Shown here: piece after piece, positions 41,595-50,430 of the stretch
Layout: each line of letters starts with the position of its first letter
Numbering within the stretch: position 1 is the stretch's first letter
Assembly: GCA_934351835.1 (NCBI GenBank)
Contig: CAKRJP010000001.1
Location: 237,422 to 301,421, forward strand
Direction: 5' to 3'
Length of the DNA stretch: 64,000 nt
Origin: an uncultured Lachnospiraceae bacterium
Lineage (GTDB): Bacteria; Bacillota; Clostridia; Lachnospirales; Lachnospiraceae
Program-made: the position numbers and the translations under genes
The notes under the pieces: generated by a model
Database searches by the model: none
The model's input: the letters and a program-made list of their open reading frames with translations, nothing else
What the model was told of the DNA's origin: nothing

Positions 41595-42365
41595 ATGAGG
41601 TTCAGACCATGTATAGATATACATAACGGAAAAGTAAAACAGATTGTAGGTGGCAGCCTTAAAGATGAAGGCAATCAGGCAGCCATAAATTTTGAGGCAG
41701 AACAGGGAGCAGAGTATTTTGCAAAATTATATAAAAAAGACGGTTTGAAAGGTGGTCATGTGATCCTTTTGAATCCAGTGTTTTCGGAATATTATGAGGC
41801 GACAAAAGCCCAGGCATTAAGGGCACTTGGTGCGTATCCGGGCGGACTGCAGATTGGTGGTGGAATTACGGCAGACAATGCAAAAGAATATATTGAAGCC
41901 GGTGCAAGCCATGTGATAGTAACTTCCTATGTGTTTAAGGATGGTGAGATCCACTGGGACAGGCTGGAAAAATTAAAAGAAGCTGTTGGGAGAAACCATT
42001 TGGTTATTGACCTGAGCTGTAGAAAAAAAGGTGATGATTATTATATCGTGACAGATCGCTGGCAGACATTTACGAATGTAAAACTGGAGGAAGTTGTACT
42101 GGAAAGAATTGCATCTTACTGTGATGAGTTTTTAGTACATGGGGTAGATGTGGAAGGAAAGGCGTCCGGAGTAGAGAGTGGTCTGGTGAAGATCCTGGCG
42201 GAAAAATGTCCGATTCCGATGACTTATGCCGGAGGAATCGGAAGTATGGAAGATTTGGAGAATTTTAGAAAAATTTCCGGTGGGAAATTAGATTTTACAA
42301 TCGGAAGCGCATTGGATCTCTTTGGAGGACAGATACCATACGAAATGGTTGCACAAATTTGTTGA
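41595..42365 (+). CDS. hisA: HisA, eukaryotic-type (ProFAR isomerase)
   Basis: This 256-residue beta/alpha barrel isomerises ProFAR to PRFAR in histidine synthesis. It follows the HIS6-like (eukaryotic-type) pattern rather than the usual bacterial HisA: FRPCIDIHNGKVKQIVGGSL at the start, GLQIGGGITADNAKEYIEAGASHVIVTSYVF near residue 77, LVIDLSCRKK, HGVDVEGKASGV and TYAGGIGSMEDL. Catalytic Asp residues fall in CIDIHNG and HGVDVEG. ATG 41595 follows GGGAGG. No other his gene is near. Subfamily assignment rests on my recall of the eukaryotic family pattern. Confidence 0.82.
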   Translation: MRFRPCIDIHNGKVKQIVGGSLKDEGNQAAINFEAEQGAEYFAKLYKKDGLKGGHVILLNPVFSEYYEATKAQALRALGAYPGGLQIGGGITADNAKEYIEAGASHVIVTSYVFKDGEIHWDRLEKLKEAVGRNHLVIDLSCRKKGDDYYIVTDRWQTFTNVKLEEVVLERIASYCDEFLVHGVDVEGKASGVESGLVKILAEKCPIPMTYAGGIGSMEDLENFRKISGGKLDFTIGSALDLFGGQIPYEMVAQIC

Positions 42366-42390
42366 ATTGGTCTATAGATAGTGCTAGAAT
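42362..42390 (+). promoter_or_regulatory. secA promoter
   Basis: TTGAAT (42362-42367) and TAGAAT (42385-42390) are spaced by 17 bp and overlap the hisA stop. The 76 bp leader to secA contains AAGGAG at 42449-42454. Confidence 0.55.
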
Positions 42391-42466
42391 GAGGAATAGA
42401 GTGGTCGTACCAGACCATGAGAGATGAATAGTAGAATAACAGTAAGTTAAGGAGTAATTGATCAGC

Positions 42467-45031
42467 ATGGGTTTATTTCAAAAAATATTCGGAACACATA
42501 GTGAACACGAACTGAAGAGGATTTATCCAATTGTAGATGCAATTGAGGCATTAGATCCAGAGATGCAGAAACTTTCGGATGAAGAACTTAAAGATAAGAC
42601 AAAAGAATTTAAAGAGAGACTGGCAGCAGGAGAGACATTAGATGACATCCTGCCGGAGGCTTTCGCAACAGTCAGAGAGGCTGCCAGCAGAGTACTTGGT
42701 ATGAAACATTACCGTGTACAGTTGATTGGTGGTATTATTTTGCATCAGGGACGTATCTCTGAGATGAAGACTGGTGAAGGAAAGACACTGGTATCTACAC
42801 TTCCGGCATACCTGAATGCGCTGACCGGTGAGGGCGTGCATATCGTCACAGTCAATGACTATCTGGCAAAGCGTGATGCTGAGTGGATGGGACAGGTACA
42901 TGAATTCTTAGGACTGACTGTCGGAGTTGTATTAAATGAGATGGACAACGATGAACGTCGTGTGGCTTATAACTGTGATATCACATATGTGACGAACAAT
43001 GAACTTGGTTTTGATTATCTGCGTGATAACATGGTTATTTACAAAGAACAGTTAGTACAGAGAGGCTTAAAATATGCCATCATTGATGAGGTCGATTCTG
43101 TATTGATCGATGAGGCCAGAACTCCGCTGATCATTTCCGGGCAGAGTGGAAAATCTACGAAGTTATACGAAGCATGTGATATTCTGGCACGTCAGTTAGA
43201 GCGTGGGGAAGCCAGCGGCGAGTTCTCTAAGATGAACGCCATCATGGGTGAGGATATCGAAGAGACTGGTGATTTCATTGTAAATGAAAAAGAAAAGAAT
43301 ATTAACCTGACAGAAGACGGTGTGAAGAAAGTAGAGCAGTTCTTCCATATCGAGAACCTGGCAGATGCAGAGAACTTAGAGATCCAGCATAATATCATTC
43401 TTGCTCTCCGGGCTCATAATCTGATGTTCAGAGACCAGGATTATGTAGTAAAAGATGACCAGGTACTGATTGTTGATGAATTTACAGGACGTATTATGCC
43501 GGGACGTCGTTACTCAGACGGTCTTCATCAGGCAATCGAGGCGAAAGAACATGTAAAAGTTAAGAGAGAGAGTAAGACTCTTGCAACGATCACATTCCAG
43601 AATTTATTTAATAAATTTGAGAAGAAAGCCGGTATGACCGGTACAGCTCTGACCGAGGAAAATGAGTTCCGCGAGATTTATGGAATGGACGTTATCGAGA
43701 TTCCGACCAACCGACCGGTACAGAGACAGGATTTAGAAGATGCTGTATATAAGACAAAAGAAGAAAAATTTATGGCGGTATGTGACGAAATTGAGCGTGC
43801 GCATGCGAAACATCAGCCGGTACTGGTAGGTACGATCACTATTGAGACTTCTGAACTTTTGAGTAAAATGTTAAAGAAACGTGGAATTCAGCACAATGTA
43901 TTGAATGCCAAATTCCATGAGAAAGAAGCCGAGATCGTAGCGGAGGCCGGAGTGCATGATGCGGTTACGATCGCGACAAATATGGCTGGTCGTGGTACTG
44001 ATATCAAACTGGATGAGGAGTCAAGGGCAGCCGGTGGCCTTAAAATTATCGGTACAGAAAGACACGAGTCCAGACGTATTGACAATCAGCTCCGTGGACG
44101 TGCCGGACGACAGGGCGATCCGGGTGAGTCCAGATTCTATATTTCACTGGAAGATGATCTGATGCGTCTGTTTGGATCCGAAAGACTGATGGATGTATTT
44201 ACGGCACTTGGTGTAGAGAAGGGAGAGCAGATTGAACATAAGATGCTGTCCAACGCTATCGAGAAAGCACAGGAGAAAATTGAGAGCAACAACTTTGCAA
44301 TCCGTAAGAACCTGTTAGAATATGATCAGGTTATGAATGAACAGAGAGAGATCATTTATGAAGAGAGAAGAAGAGTCCTGGATGGAGAAAACATGCGTGA
44401 TTCAATCTTCCACATGATGAATGACTATATCGAAAACCTGGTAGATATGGTGGTCAGCCCGGATCAGGAATATGAGGAGTGGAATCTGACAGAACTGAAT
44501 TTGACGCTTCGCAACACGATTCCGATGGAACCGGTAGTGGAAGAAGATATAAGGAATATCAGTGCAAAAGAATTAAAGCATATGTTAAAAGAACGTGCAG
44601 CTAAGGCGTATGAACTGAAAGAATCTGAGTTTACAGAGCCGGAGCAGATTCGTGAGATAGAACGAGTTGTGCTTTTGAAAGTCATTGATGCAAAATGGAT
44701 GGATCATATTGATGATATGGATCAGCTCCGTCAGGGTATCGGACTTCAGGCATATGGTCAGAGAGATCCGAAGGTAGAGTACAAGATGATCGGTTATGAT
44801 ATGTTCGATCAGATGACAAAGAATATTACGGAAGATACTGTGAGAACATTGTTCCATGTTCGTCTGGAAGAAAAAGTGGAAAGAGAACAGGTGGCTGAAG
44901 TTACCGGAACAAATAAAGATGAGAGCGCAGCACGTGCACCGAAGAGACGTCTGGAGAAGAAAGTATATCCAAACGATCCTTGCCCGTGCGGAAGCGGTAA
45001 GAAATACAAACAATGCTGTGGCCGTAAATAA
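42467..45031 (+). CDS. secA: Preprotein translocase subunit SecA
   Basis: This protein of about 854 residues is the ATPase that drives proteins through SecYEG. It has Walker A MKTGEGKTL near residue 101, Walker B IIDEVDSVLIDEARTPLI near 205, the preprotein-crosslinking region, FTGRIMPGRRYSDGLHQAIEAKE, the helicase motif VTIATNMAGRGTDIKL and RGRAGRQGDPGESRFY. The C-terminal zinc-binding tail CPCGSGKKYKQCCG is intact. ATG 42467 follows AAGGAG; TTG 42458 is rejected. prfB follows 46 bp later, a common Firmicutes pairing. Confidence 0.97.
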   Translation: MGLFQKIFGTHSEHELKRIYPIVDAIEALDPEMQKLSDEELKDKTKEFKERLAAGETLDDILPEAFATVREAASRVLGMKHYRVQLIGGIILHQGRISEMKTGEGKTLVSTLPAYLNALTGEGVHIVTVNDYLAKRDAEWMGQVHEFLGLTVGVVLNEMDNDERRVAYNCDITYVTNNELGFDYLRDNMVIYKEQLVQRGLKYAIIDEVDSVLIDEARTPLIISGQSGKSTKLYEACDILARQLERGEASGEFSKMNAIMGEDIEETGDFIVNEKEKNINLTEDGVKKVEQFFHIENLADAENLEIQHNIILALRAHNLMFRDQDYVVKDDQVLIVDEFTGRIMPGRRYSDGLHQAIEAKEHVKVKRESKTLATITFQNLFNKFEKKAGMTGTALTEENEFREIYGMDVIEIPTNRPVQRQDLEDAVYKTKEEKFMAVCDEIERAHAKHQPVLVGTITIETSELLSKMLKKRGIQHNVLNAKFHEKEAEIVAEAGVHDAVTIATNMAGRGTDIKLDEESRAAGGLKIIGTERHESRRIDNQLRGRAGRQGDPGESRFYISLEDDLMRLFGSERLMDVFTALGVEKGEQIEHKMLSNAIEKAQEKIESNNFAIRKNLLEYDQVMNEQREIIYEERRRVLDGENMRDSIFHMMNDYIENLVDMVVSPDQEYEEWNLTELNLTLRNTIPMEPVVEEDIRNISAKELKHMLKERAAKAYELKESEFTEPEQIREIERVVLLKVIDAKWMDHIDDMDQLRQGIGLQAYGQRDPKVEYKMIGYDMFDQMTKNITEDTVRTLFHVRLEEKVEREQVAEVTGTNKDESAARAPKRRLEKKVYPNDPCPCGSGKKYKQCCGRK

Positions 45032-45077
45032 CAGTCGCAGGCTGAAAAGTCTATAGAATGAAATGAGGTGAATGCAA

Positions 45078-46185
45078 GTGGTTGAATTGGATCAATTCAA
45101 GAGCATTATGAATGCATATGAAGAACCTCTCGCAGAAATGAGGGATTCACTTTGACGTCGCAGGAAAAGAACAGCGGGTCGAAGAATTAGAACGAAAAAT
45201 GGAAGAACCTGGATTCTGGGATAACCCGGAAGAATCACAGGAACTGATGAAAGAGTTAAAGAGTCTTCAGGAAACGTTAAAAACGATCAAGGGACTTGAG
45301 ACTTCTTACCAGGATATCATGATGTTGATCGAGATGGGATATGAAGACGAAGATCCTGACATGGTAGATGAGATCGATGGAGAAATCAAAGAGTTCGAAG
45401 AGACATTTGAGAACATCCGAATACAGACATTGTTATCCGGTGAGTACGACCAGTGTAATGCAATTGTAACTCTGCATGCAGGTGCCGGTGGTACAGAATC
45501 CTGCGACTGGGCGAGCATGTTATACCGAATGTATAACCGCTGGGCACAGCAAAAAGGATTCGGTTGGGAACTTTTGGATTATCTGGAAGGTGACGTTGCC
45601 GGAATCAAGGCAGTGACTTTTGAGGTCGTGGGAGAGAATGCTTACGGATATCTAAAATCTGAAAAAGGAGTACACCGTCTGGTAAGAATTTCCCCGTACA
45701 ATGCAGCGGGAAAGAGGCAGACATCTTTTGTATCTTGTGATGTCATGCCAGATATTGACAAAGATATTGACATTGAGATTTCAGATGATGATCTGAGAAT
45801 CGATACTTACCGTTCCAGCGGAGCCGGTGGTCAGCATATCAACAAGACCTCATCCGCAGTGCGTATTACGCACATTCCTACGGGAATCGTGGTACAGTGT
45901 CAGAATGAAAGATCGCAACATCATAATAAAGAAAAAGCAATGCAGATGTTAAAATCAAAACTCCAGCTTTTAAAAGAACAGGAACAGGCAGAGAAGGTAT
46001 CAGATATCCGAGGAGAGATTAAAGATATCGGTTTTGGTAATCAGATCCGTTCTTATGTCATGCAGCCATACACGATGGTGAAAGATCACAGGACCAATGT
46101 GGAGAATAGCAATGTGACTGCTGTCATGGACGGTGATATTGATATGTTTATCAATGCTTACCTGAAGCAGATTGCGAACAGTTAG
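45078..46185 (+). CDS. prfB: Peptide chain release factor 2 with programmed +1 frameshift
   Basis: The first 25 codons run from GTG 45078 (GAGGTG upstream) to CTT, then an in-frame TGA at 45153-45155. Skipping T 45153 moves reading to GAC at 45154, after which LDVAGKEQRVEELERK continues to the stop at 46183-46185, for about 368 residues. The product recognises UGA and UAA; its low level permits the shift, giving autoregulation. The shift site reads CTT TGA C with an AGGGA stimulator nine bases upstream. The peptidyl-tRNA hydrolysis motif GAGGQHINKTSSAVR lies near residue 245. Confidence 0.95.
45141..45156 (+). other. Programmed +1 ribosomal frameshift site
   Basis: AGG GAT TCA CTT TGA C matches the known prfB shift site: an internal Shine-Dalgarno-like AGGGA, the slippery CTT, the TGA stop and a following C. 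Skipping one T at 45153 restores the long frame. Confidence 0.93.
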
Positions 46186-46196
46186 AGGAGGAATAT

Positions 46197-47420
46197 ATGG
46201 TAAATATAGCAGTTTTAGGTTATGGAACAGTTGGCTCAGGCGTAGTTGAAGTTATCAATACAAATGGAGCACAGATTAACCAGAGAATCGGTGACGAATT
46301 AAATGTAAAATATGTTCTGGATCTCAGGGATTTCCCGGGAGATCCGATCCAGGAAAAAATCGTACATGATTTTGATGTGATCTTAAATGATGATGATATC
46401 CAGATTGTTGTAGAGGTTATGGGAGGAATTGAGCCTGCTTATACATTTGTAAAGAGTAGTCTGGAAGCCGGAAAAAGTGTGGCAACATCGAATAAAGCAC
46501 TGGTTGCAAAGCATGGAGCAGAACTTCTTTCAATCGCAAAAGAGAAGGATATCAATTTCTTGTTTGAAGCAAGTGTAGGCGGTGGAATTCCAATCATCCG
46601 TCCACTCAACAGTTCTCTGACGGCAGATGAGATTGAAGTCATTACAGGAATCCTGAATGGAACGACAAACTACATGTTGACCAAGATGTTCTATGAAGGT
46701 GCAGACTATGATGCTGTATTAAAAGAAGCACAGGATAACGGATATGCGGAGCGTAATCCGGAAGCCGATGTAGAGGGTTATGATGCCTGCAGAAAGATTG
46801 CTATTTTATCTTCTCTGATTTCCGGACAGCAGGTGGATTTTGAAGATATTTACTGTGAAGGAATCACCAAGATCACAGTGGAAGATATGAAGTATGCCAA
46901 GAAAATGGGAACAACGATCAAGTTGTTGGCGTCCAGCAGACGATATGCAGGAAACCGTCTGCATGCGATTGTAGCACCGTGTATGTTATATCCGGATCAT
47001 CCACTTTATAATGTCAATGGTGTGTTTAACGCAATCTTTGTACATGGAAATGTTCTTGGAGATGCAATGTTTTACGGAAGCGGGGCAGGAAAACTTCCGA
47101 CAGCAAGTGCAGTCGTAGCAGATGTTGTGGATGCAGCAAAACATTTACATACAAATATTATGACAATGTGGGATAGCAAGAAGTTGCAGCTGGAAGACAA
47201 AGCCGATGCCAAGAGAAGATTCTTTGTCCGTATGAAAGGTGATGCAGGAACATTACTTCCGGAACTGAAAGAATCATTCGGAGAGATTGAAGTTGTTCAG
47301 GTAGAGGGAATGGACGATGAATTTGGTTTTGTGACACCGGTGATCATGGAAGGCGATTACGAGACAAGAGCAAAGATTTATGAGGATGAGATCTTGCATA
47401 TGATCCGTATAGAAGAGTAA
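46197..47420 (+). CDS. hom: Homoserine dehydrogenase
   Basis: This 407-residue enzyme reduces aspartate semialdehyde to homoserine, feeding threonine and methionine. It has the NAD(P) motif VLGYGTVGSGVVEV at residues 5-18, ATSNKALVAKHG near residue 98, the GGGIPII segment near residue 124, the catalytic GILNGTTNYMLTKM region and the EADVEGYDACRKIAIL block. The C-terminal part resembles an ACT regulatory domain. ATG follows GAGGAGG, eleven bases after the prfB stop. The next gene is the ApgM-type protein, proposed to be homoserine kinase. Confidence 0.95.
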   Translation: MVNIAVLGYGTVGSGVVEVINTNGAQINQRIGDELNVKYVLDLRDFPGDPIQEKIVHDFDVILNDDDIQIVVEVMGGIEPAYTFVKSSLEAGKSVATSNKALVAKHGAELLSIAKEKDINFLFEASVGGGIPIIRPLNSSLTADEIEVITGILNGTTNYMLTKMFYEGADYDAVLKEAQDNGYAERNPEADVEGYDACRKIAILSSLISGQQVDFEDIYCEGITKITVEDMKYAKKMGTTIKLLASSRRYAGNRLHAIVAPCMLYPDHPLYNVNGVFNAIFVHGNVLGDAMFYGSGAGKLPTASAVVADVVDAAKHLHTNIMTMWDSKKLQLEDKADAKRRFFVRMKGDAGTLLPELKESFGEIEVVQVEGMDDEFGFVTPVIMEGDYETRAKIYEDEILHMIRIEE

Positions 47421-47484
47421 AAAGAGCAATATTATTTTCGGGTATGTTGGGGTTTGAGAGACGAGAAGGAGTGTATGACAAAAA

Positions 47485-48699
47485 ATGAAATATGTAGTAG
47501 TACTTAGCGATGGTATGGCTGGAAGACCGCTGGAAGAACTTGGTGGAAAGACAACACTTGAAGCAGCGGATACACCGGTATGGGATGAACTGGCTCCGGT
47601 ATCGGAGATAGGAACGGCGTCTATGGTTCCGGAAGGAATGGCGCCGGGAAGTGATACTGCGAATCTTGCAGTTATGGGATACGATCCAAAAGAGTATTAT
47701 ACCGGACGTTCACCGCTTGAGGCGCTTAGTATCGGTGTGGACATGGAAGATACAGATGTATCGTTCCGTTGTAATATTGTAACATTATCCGAAGAAAACT
47801 GTGCTTACGAGGATCGGAAAATCATTGATCACAGTTCTGACGAAATCAGTACGGAAGATGCAGCAGTTCTGGTAGAAGCATTAAAAGAAGGACTGAAAAG
47901 AGAAGGCTATGAATTTTATGTTGGAACCAGTTACAGACATCTGCTGATCTGGAAAAACGGAGAAGTGGTGGAATTGACAGCTCCGCATGATATCCTGACA
48001 AAGCGTATCGGTGAGTATCTCCCAAAGGATAAAGTGCTCCGTGAAATGATGGAAAAGAGTTATGAAATCCTTGAGAATCACCCGATTAATGTGGCTCGCA
48101 GGGAAAAAGGACTGAATCCTGCCAACTCTGCATGGTTTTGGGGAGCCGGAAAACGGCCGGCACTGACAAATTTTGAAAAACGTACCGGTAAGAAAGGCGT
48201 GATGATTTCAGCGGTAGATCTGTTGAAGGGGATTGCAGTTGGAGCAGGTATGGACCGGATTATCGTAGAAGGCGCAAACGGCGGACTTCATACAAATTAT
48301 GTCGGAAAGGCTGAAGCTGCTGTGAAAGCATTGACAGAAGATGGATATGATTTCGCATATGTGCATGTAGAAGCGCCGGATGAAATGGGACATCAGGGAA
48401 ATGTGGATAACAAATTGCAGGCAATCAGCAATGTGGATAAACTGGTGCTCGGAACGGTGATCAAAGGCTTAAGAGAAGTGAAAGAGGATTTCAGAGTGAT
48501 GGTACTTCCGGATCATCCGACACCGATAGAAGTCAGGACACATACCGGAGAGCCGATTCCGTATCTGTTATACGACAGTACAAAAGAAGTAAAAGGAGCA
48601 GACTGTTATAACGAAAAAACAGCCAGAGCCGCTTCGCGGTACTGGCCGGATGGTTATAAATTAATTTCATATCTTTTACAAAATGATACAGAAGCTTAA
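47485..48699 (+). CDS. apgM: ApgM-type protein, probable homoserine kinase
   Basis: This 404-residue protein belongs to the cofactor-independent phosphoglycerate mutase/alkaline phosphatase superfamily: VVVLSDGMAGRP with metal-binding Asp near residue 8, GMAPGSDTANLAVMGYDP with the nucleophilic Ser near residue 56, EAPDEMGHQGN near residue 291 and VLPDHPTPIEVRTHT. Because it follows homoserine dehydrogenase, it fits a family variant proposed to be a homoserine kinase; that is inference. ATG 47485 is the only in-frame start. AAGGAG lies 14 bases upstream, unusually far, with a short overlapping ORF (47475-47507) in between. Confidence 0.8.
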   Translation: MKYVVVLSDGMAGRPLEELGGKTTLEAADTPVWDELAPVSEIGTASMVPEGMAPGSDTANLAVMGYDPKEYYTGRSPLEALSIGVDMEDTDVSFRCNIVTLSEENCAYEDRKIIDHSSDEISTEDAAVLVEALKEGLKREGYEFYVGTSYRHLLIWKNGEVVELTAPHDILTKRIGEYLPKDKVLREMMEKSYEILENHPINVARREKGLNPANSAWFWGAGKRPALTNFEKRTGKKGVMISAVDLLKGIAVGAGMDRIIVEGANGGLHTNYVGKAEAAVKALTEDGYDFAYVHVEAPDEMGHQGNVDNKLQAISNVDKLVLGTVIKGLREVKEDFRVMVLPDHPTPIEVRTHTGEPIPYLLYDSTKEVKGADCYNEKTARAASRYWPDGYKLISYLLQNDTEA

Positions 48700-49094
48700 T
48701 CGACAGAGTAAGTTTTAATAAAACCGGTGATAATTTTTCTGTTCTCTTCGGATAGGGCACGGTAATTGATGAGAAGTTCCGTTTCCTCGCCGGAAAGGTA
48801 GATTTTATTGCCGGTATTTTTATCAACACCGGTGTGATAAGAGGTTACCGTTTCAGAGATGCTACCTGCATTGTAGAGTTCATTCCGCACATCGCCGAGT
48901 ACAAGAGCGTCTAAGGAAACTTTGTAATAATCACAGAGCTTAAGCAGGGTGTCAAGATCAGGCGTACGGGTACAGTTTTCATAGTTCGAGTAAGCCTGCC
49001 TGGAGATGCTGAGTATATGTCCAACATCTTCCTGTCTCAGTCCTTTCTGCTTCCTGAGATATCTTAAGTTGTTTGCTAGCTGTAAATTTGGCAT
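48696..49094 (-). CDS. XRE family transcriptional regulator
   Basis: This 132-residue protein has an N-terminal helix-turn-helix of the Cro/C1 type (LANNLRYLRKQKGLRQEDVGHILSISRQAYSNYENC, residues 6-40). A C-terminal part of unclear fold follows. It ends four bases inside the apgM stop region, so the genes are convergent and overlapping. A palindrome over its own -10 suggests autorepression. The target genes are unknown. Single-domain repressors of this kind are often part of mobile elements or toxin pairs, but no partner gene is adjacent. Confidence 0.82.
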   Translation of the reverse strand: MPNLQLANNLRYLRKQKGLRQEDVGHILSISRQAYSNYENCTRTPDLDTLLKLCDYYKVSLDALVLGDVRNELYNAGSISETVTSYHTGVDKNTGNKIYLSGEETELLINYRALSEENRKIITGFIKTYSVD

Positions 49095-49124
49095 GTGTAA
49101 AGATCTCTCTTTCCGGTAAATTCA

Positions 49125-49140
49125 ATTGTAGTATAACAAT
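49125..49140 (-). promoter_or_regulatory. Putative operator over the XRE regulator -10
   Basis: ATTGT-AGTATA-ACAAT is a perfect inverted repeat. Read on the minus strand, its centre is TATACT, a good -10, placed about 30 bp upstream of the XRE start codon. A repressor bound here would block its own promoter. The -35 is weak. Confidence 0.5.
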
Positions 49141-49186
49141 TTCATCCCTAAAAGGACATCGACGCGCCAAAATGTAGCTAATGAAT

Positions 49187-49211
49187 AAAAAGCAACAAAA
49201 TGTTGCTTTTT
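49187..49211 (-). terminator. Terminator of the CYTH gene
   Basis: AAAAAGCAACA and TGTTGCTTTTT pair around AAA; on the minus strand this directly follows the CYTH stop. It is symmetric, so it can work in both directions. Confidence 0.8.
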
Positions 49212-49655
49212 CTAAAGTTGACTTAAATAACTATTGTGATATTCGCCGGAGAAAGTAACATCTTCGCCAAACCACTTCGGCGGAACAAATGACATCGCCA
49301 TAGCTTCTGTAGGGAATTCAACTTCTGCCAGTACTAATGGTGCCAGATACCCTTCAAAAACATCCAGTTCTATGGTAAGCTCAGTGTTAAGTGGTATCAG
49401 ATATCTTTTCTTGGAGATCAGATGTCCATCTACTTTGGATTTCAGATGTTCATAGGATGTTGCATCCAACGGAAGATTATACTCCTGGCGTGCAAGAAGA
49501 CCAGAAGATTTGTAAGTGAGTTCGTATTTGTGGTCATCCTTTCGGATGCGTACTACCGGGCTGGTATTTAAATATCCTTGCTCGAGGTGGCGGCAGGGAT
49601 ATTGTTCTATATTTTCCGGGAGTGTGTGGATCAGGTATTTGCGTTCTATTTCCAT
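49212..49655 (-). CDS. CYTH domain protein
   Basis: This 147-residue protein starts with the ExExK signature (MEIERKYLIHTLPENIE), the triphosphate tunnel motif. Alternating charged strands follow: RKDDHKYELTYKS, KKRYLIPLN and IELDVFEG, with EVEFPTEAMAM near the end. CYTH enzymes hydrolyse triphosphates, for example inorganic tripolyphosphate, or make cAMP; the bacterial short forms are usually triphosphatases. ATG follows AGGAGG. It is transcribed opposite to the DJ-1/PfpI gene and ends in its own terminator. Confidence 0.85.
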   Translation of the reverse strand: MEIERKYLIHTLPENIEQYPCRHLEQGYLNTSPVVRIRKDDHKYELTYKSSGLLARQEYNLPLDATSYEHLKSKVDGHLISKKRYLIPLNTELTIELDVFEGYLAPLVLAEVEFPTEAMAMSFVPPKWFGEDVTFSGEYHNSYLSQL

Positions 49656-49759
49656 AACAGATAGAACCTCCTATCTTTTAGATTTCTGATTAATATAATA
49701 GTCGTGTTTGAAAAAAATGTAAATAATATAAATAAATGCAATACGAGGAGGAACAAACG

Positions 49760-50311
49760 ATGAAAAAAGTAAGTGTGTTATTAGCAGACGGGTTTGAAGA
49801 GATCGAAGCTCTGACAGTTGTTGATTTGCTCAGAAGAGCAAGAGTGTATGTGGATACTGTTTCTATCAGTGATGATTATGTAGTCCATGGAGCACATGGG
49901 ATTAATGTGCAGACGGAAGATCTTTTTAATGAAGTGGATTTTGTGGAATCGGATATGATCGTATTACCGGGAGGAATTCCGGGAACACCGAATTTAGATG
50001 CCCACGAAGGAGTAAGAAGAGTAGTAAAAGATTTTTATGATGATGGAAAATATGTGGCAGCAATCTGTGCGGCACCATCAATTTTAAGTCATATTGGCAT
50101 TTTAAAGGGCAAGCATGCGACCTGTCATCCGTCTGTAGAGGCAGAGTTAAAAGATGCGATCGTGACAGGAGCTCCGGTGTCTGTTGACCATAATGTGATC
50201 ACCAGCCAGGGAGTAGGGACTGCTATCGAATTTGCACTCAAATTAGTCGAATTACTGGCAGGAGAGGAAAAAGCAGAGGAAATAGCTGTAGGAATCGTAT
50301 ATAATAAGTAA
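49760..50311 (+). CDS. DJ-1/PfpI family protein
   Basis: This 183-residue protein has the DJ-1 pattern: KKVSVLLADGFEEIEALTVVDLLRRA at the N-terminus (the Glu near residue 15 pairs with the Cys), IVLPGGIPGTPNL near residue 64 and the nucleophile elbow AAICAAPSIL with Cys near residue 100. The later HNVITSQGVGTAIEFALKL is the conserved C-terminal block. Members act as glyoxalase III, deglycase or stress proteins; the specific activity is unknown. ATG 49760 follows GAGGAGG. It precedes the trigger factor gene. Confidence 0.85.
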   Translation: MKKVSVLLADGFEEIEALTVVDLLRRARVYVDTVSISDDYVVHGAHGINVQTEDLFNEVDFVESDMIVLPGGIPGTPNLDAHEGVRRVVKDFYDDGKYVAAICAAPSILSHIGILKGKHATCHPSVEAELKDAIVTGAPVSVDHNVITSQGVGTAIEFALKLVELLAGEEKAEEIAVGIVYNK

Positions 50312-50430
50312 AATCTAGTCTGGATATTTGCGGAAGTTTGTGTTATACTTCTGTGGTGAATGTAATCTAGTATAGTACGCCTATCTTCTTGCTACCGAAG
50401 GCCGGGCGTAGAAAATAGGAGGAAACAGTA

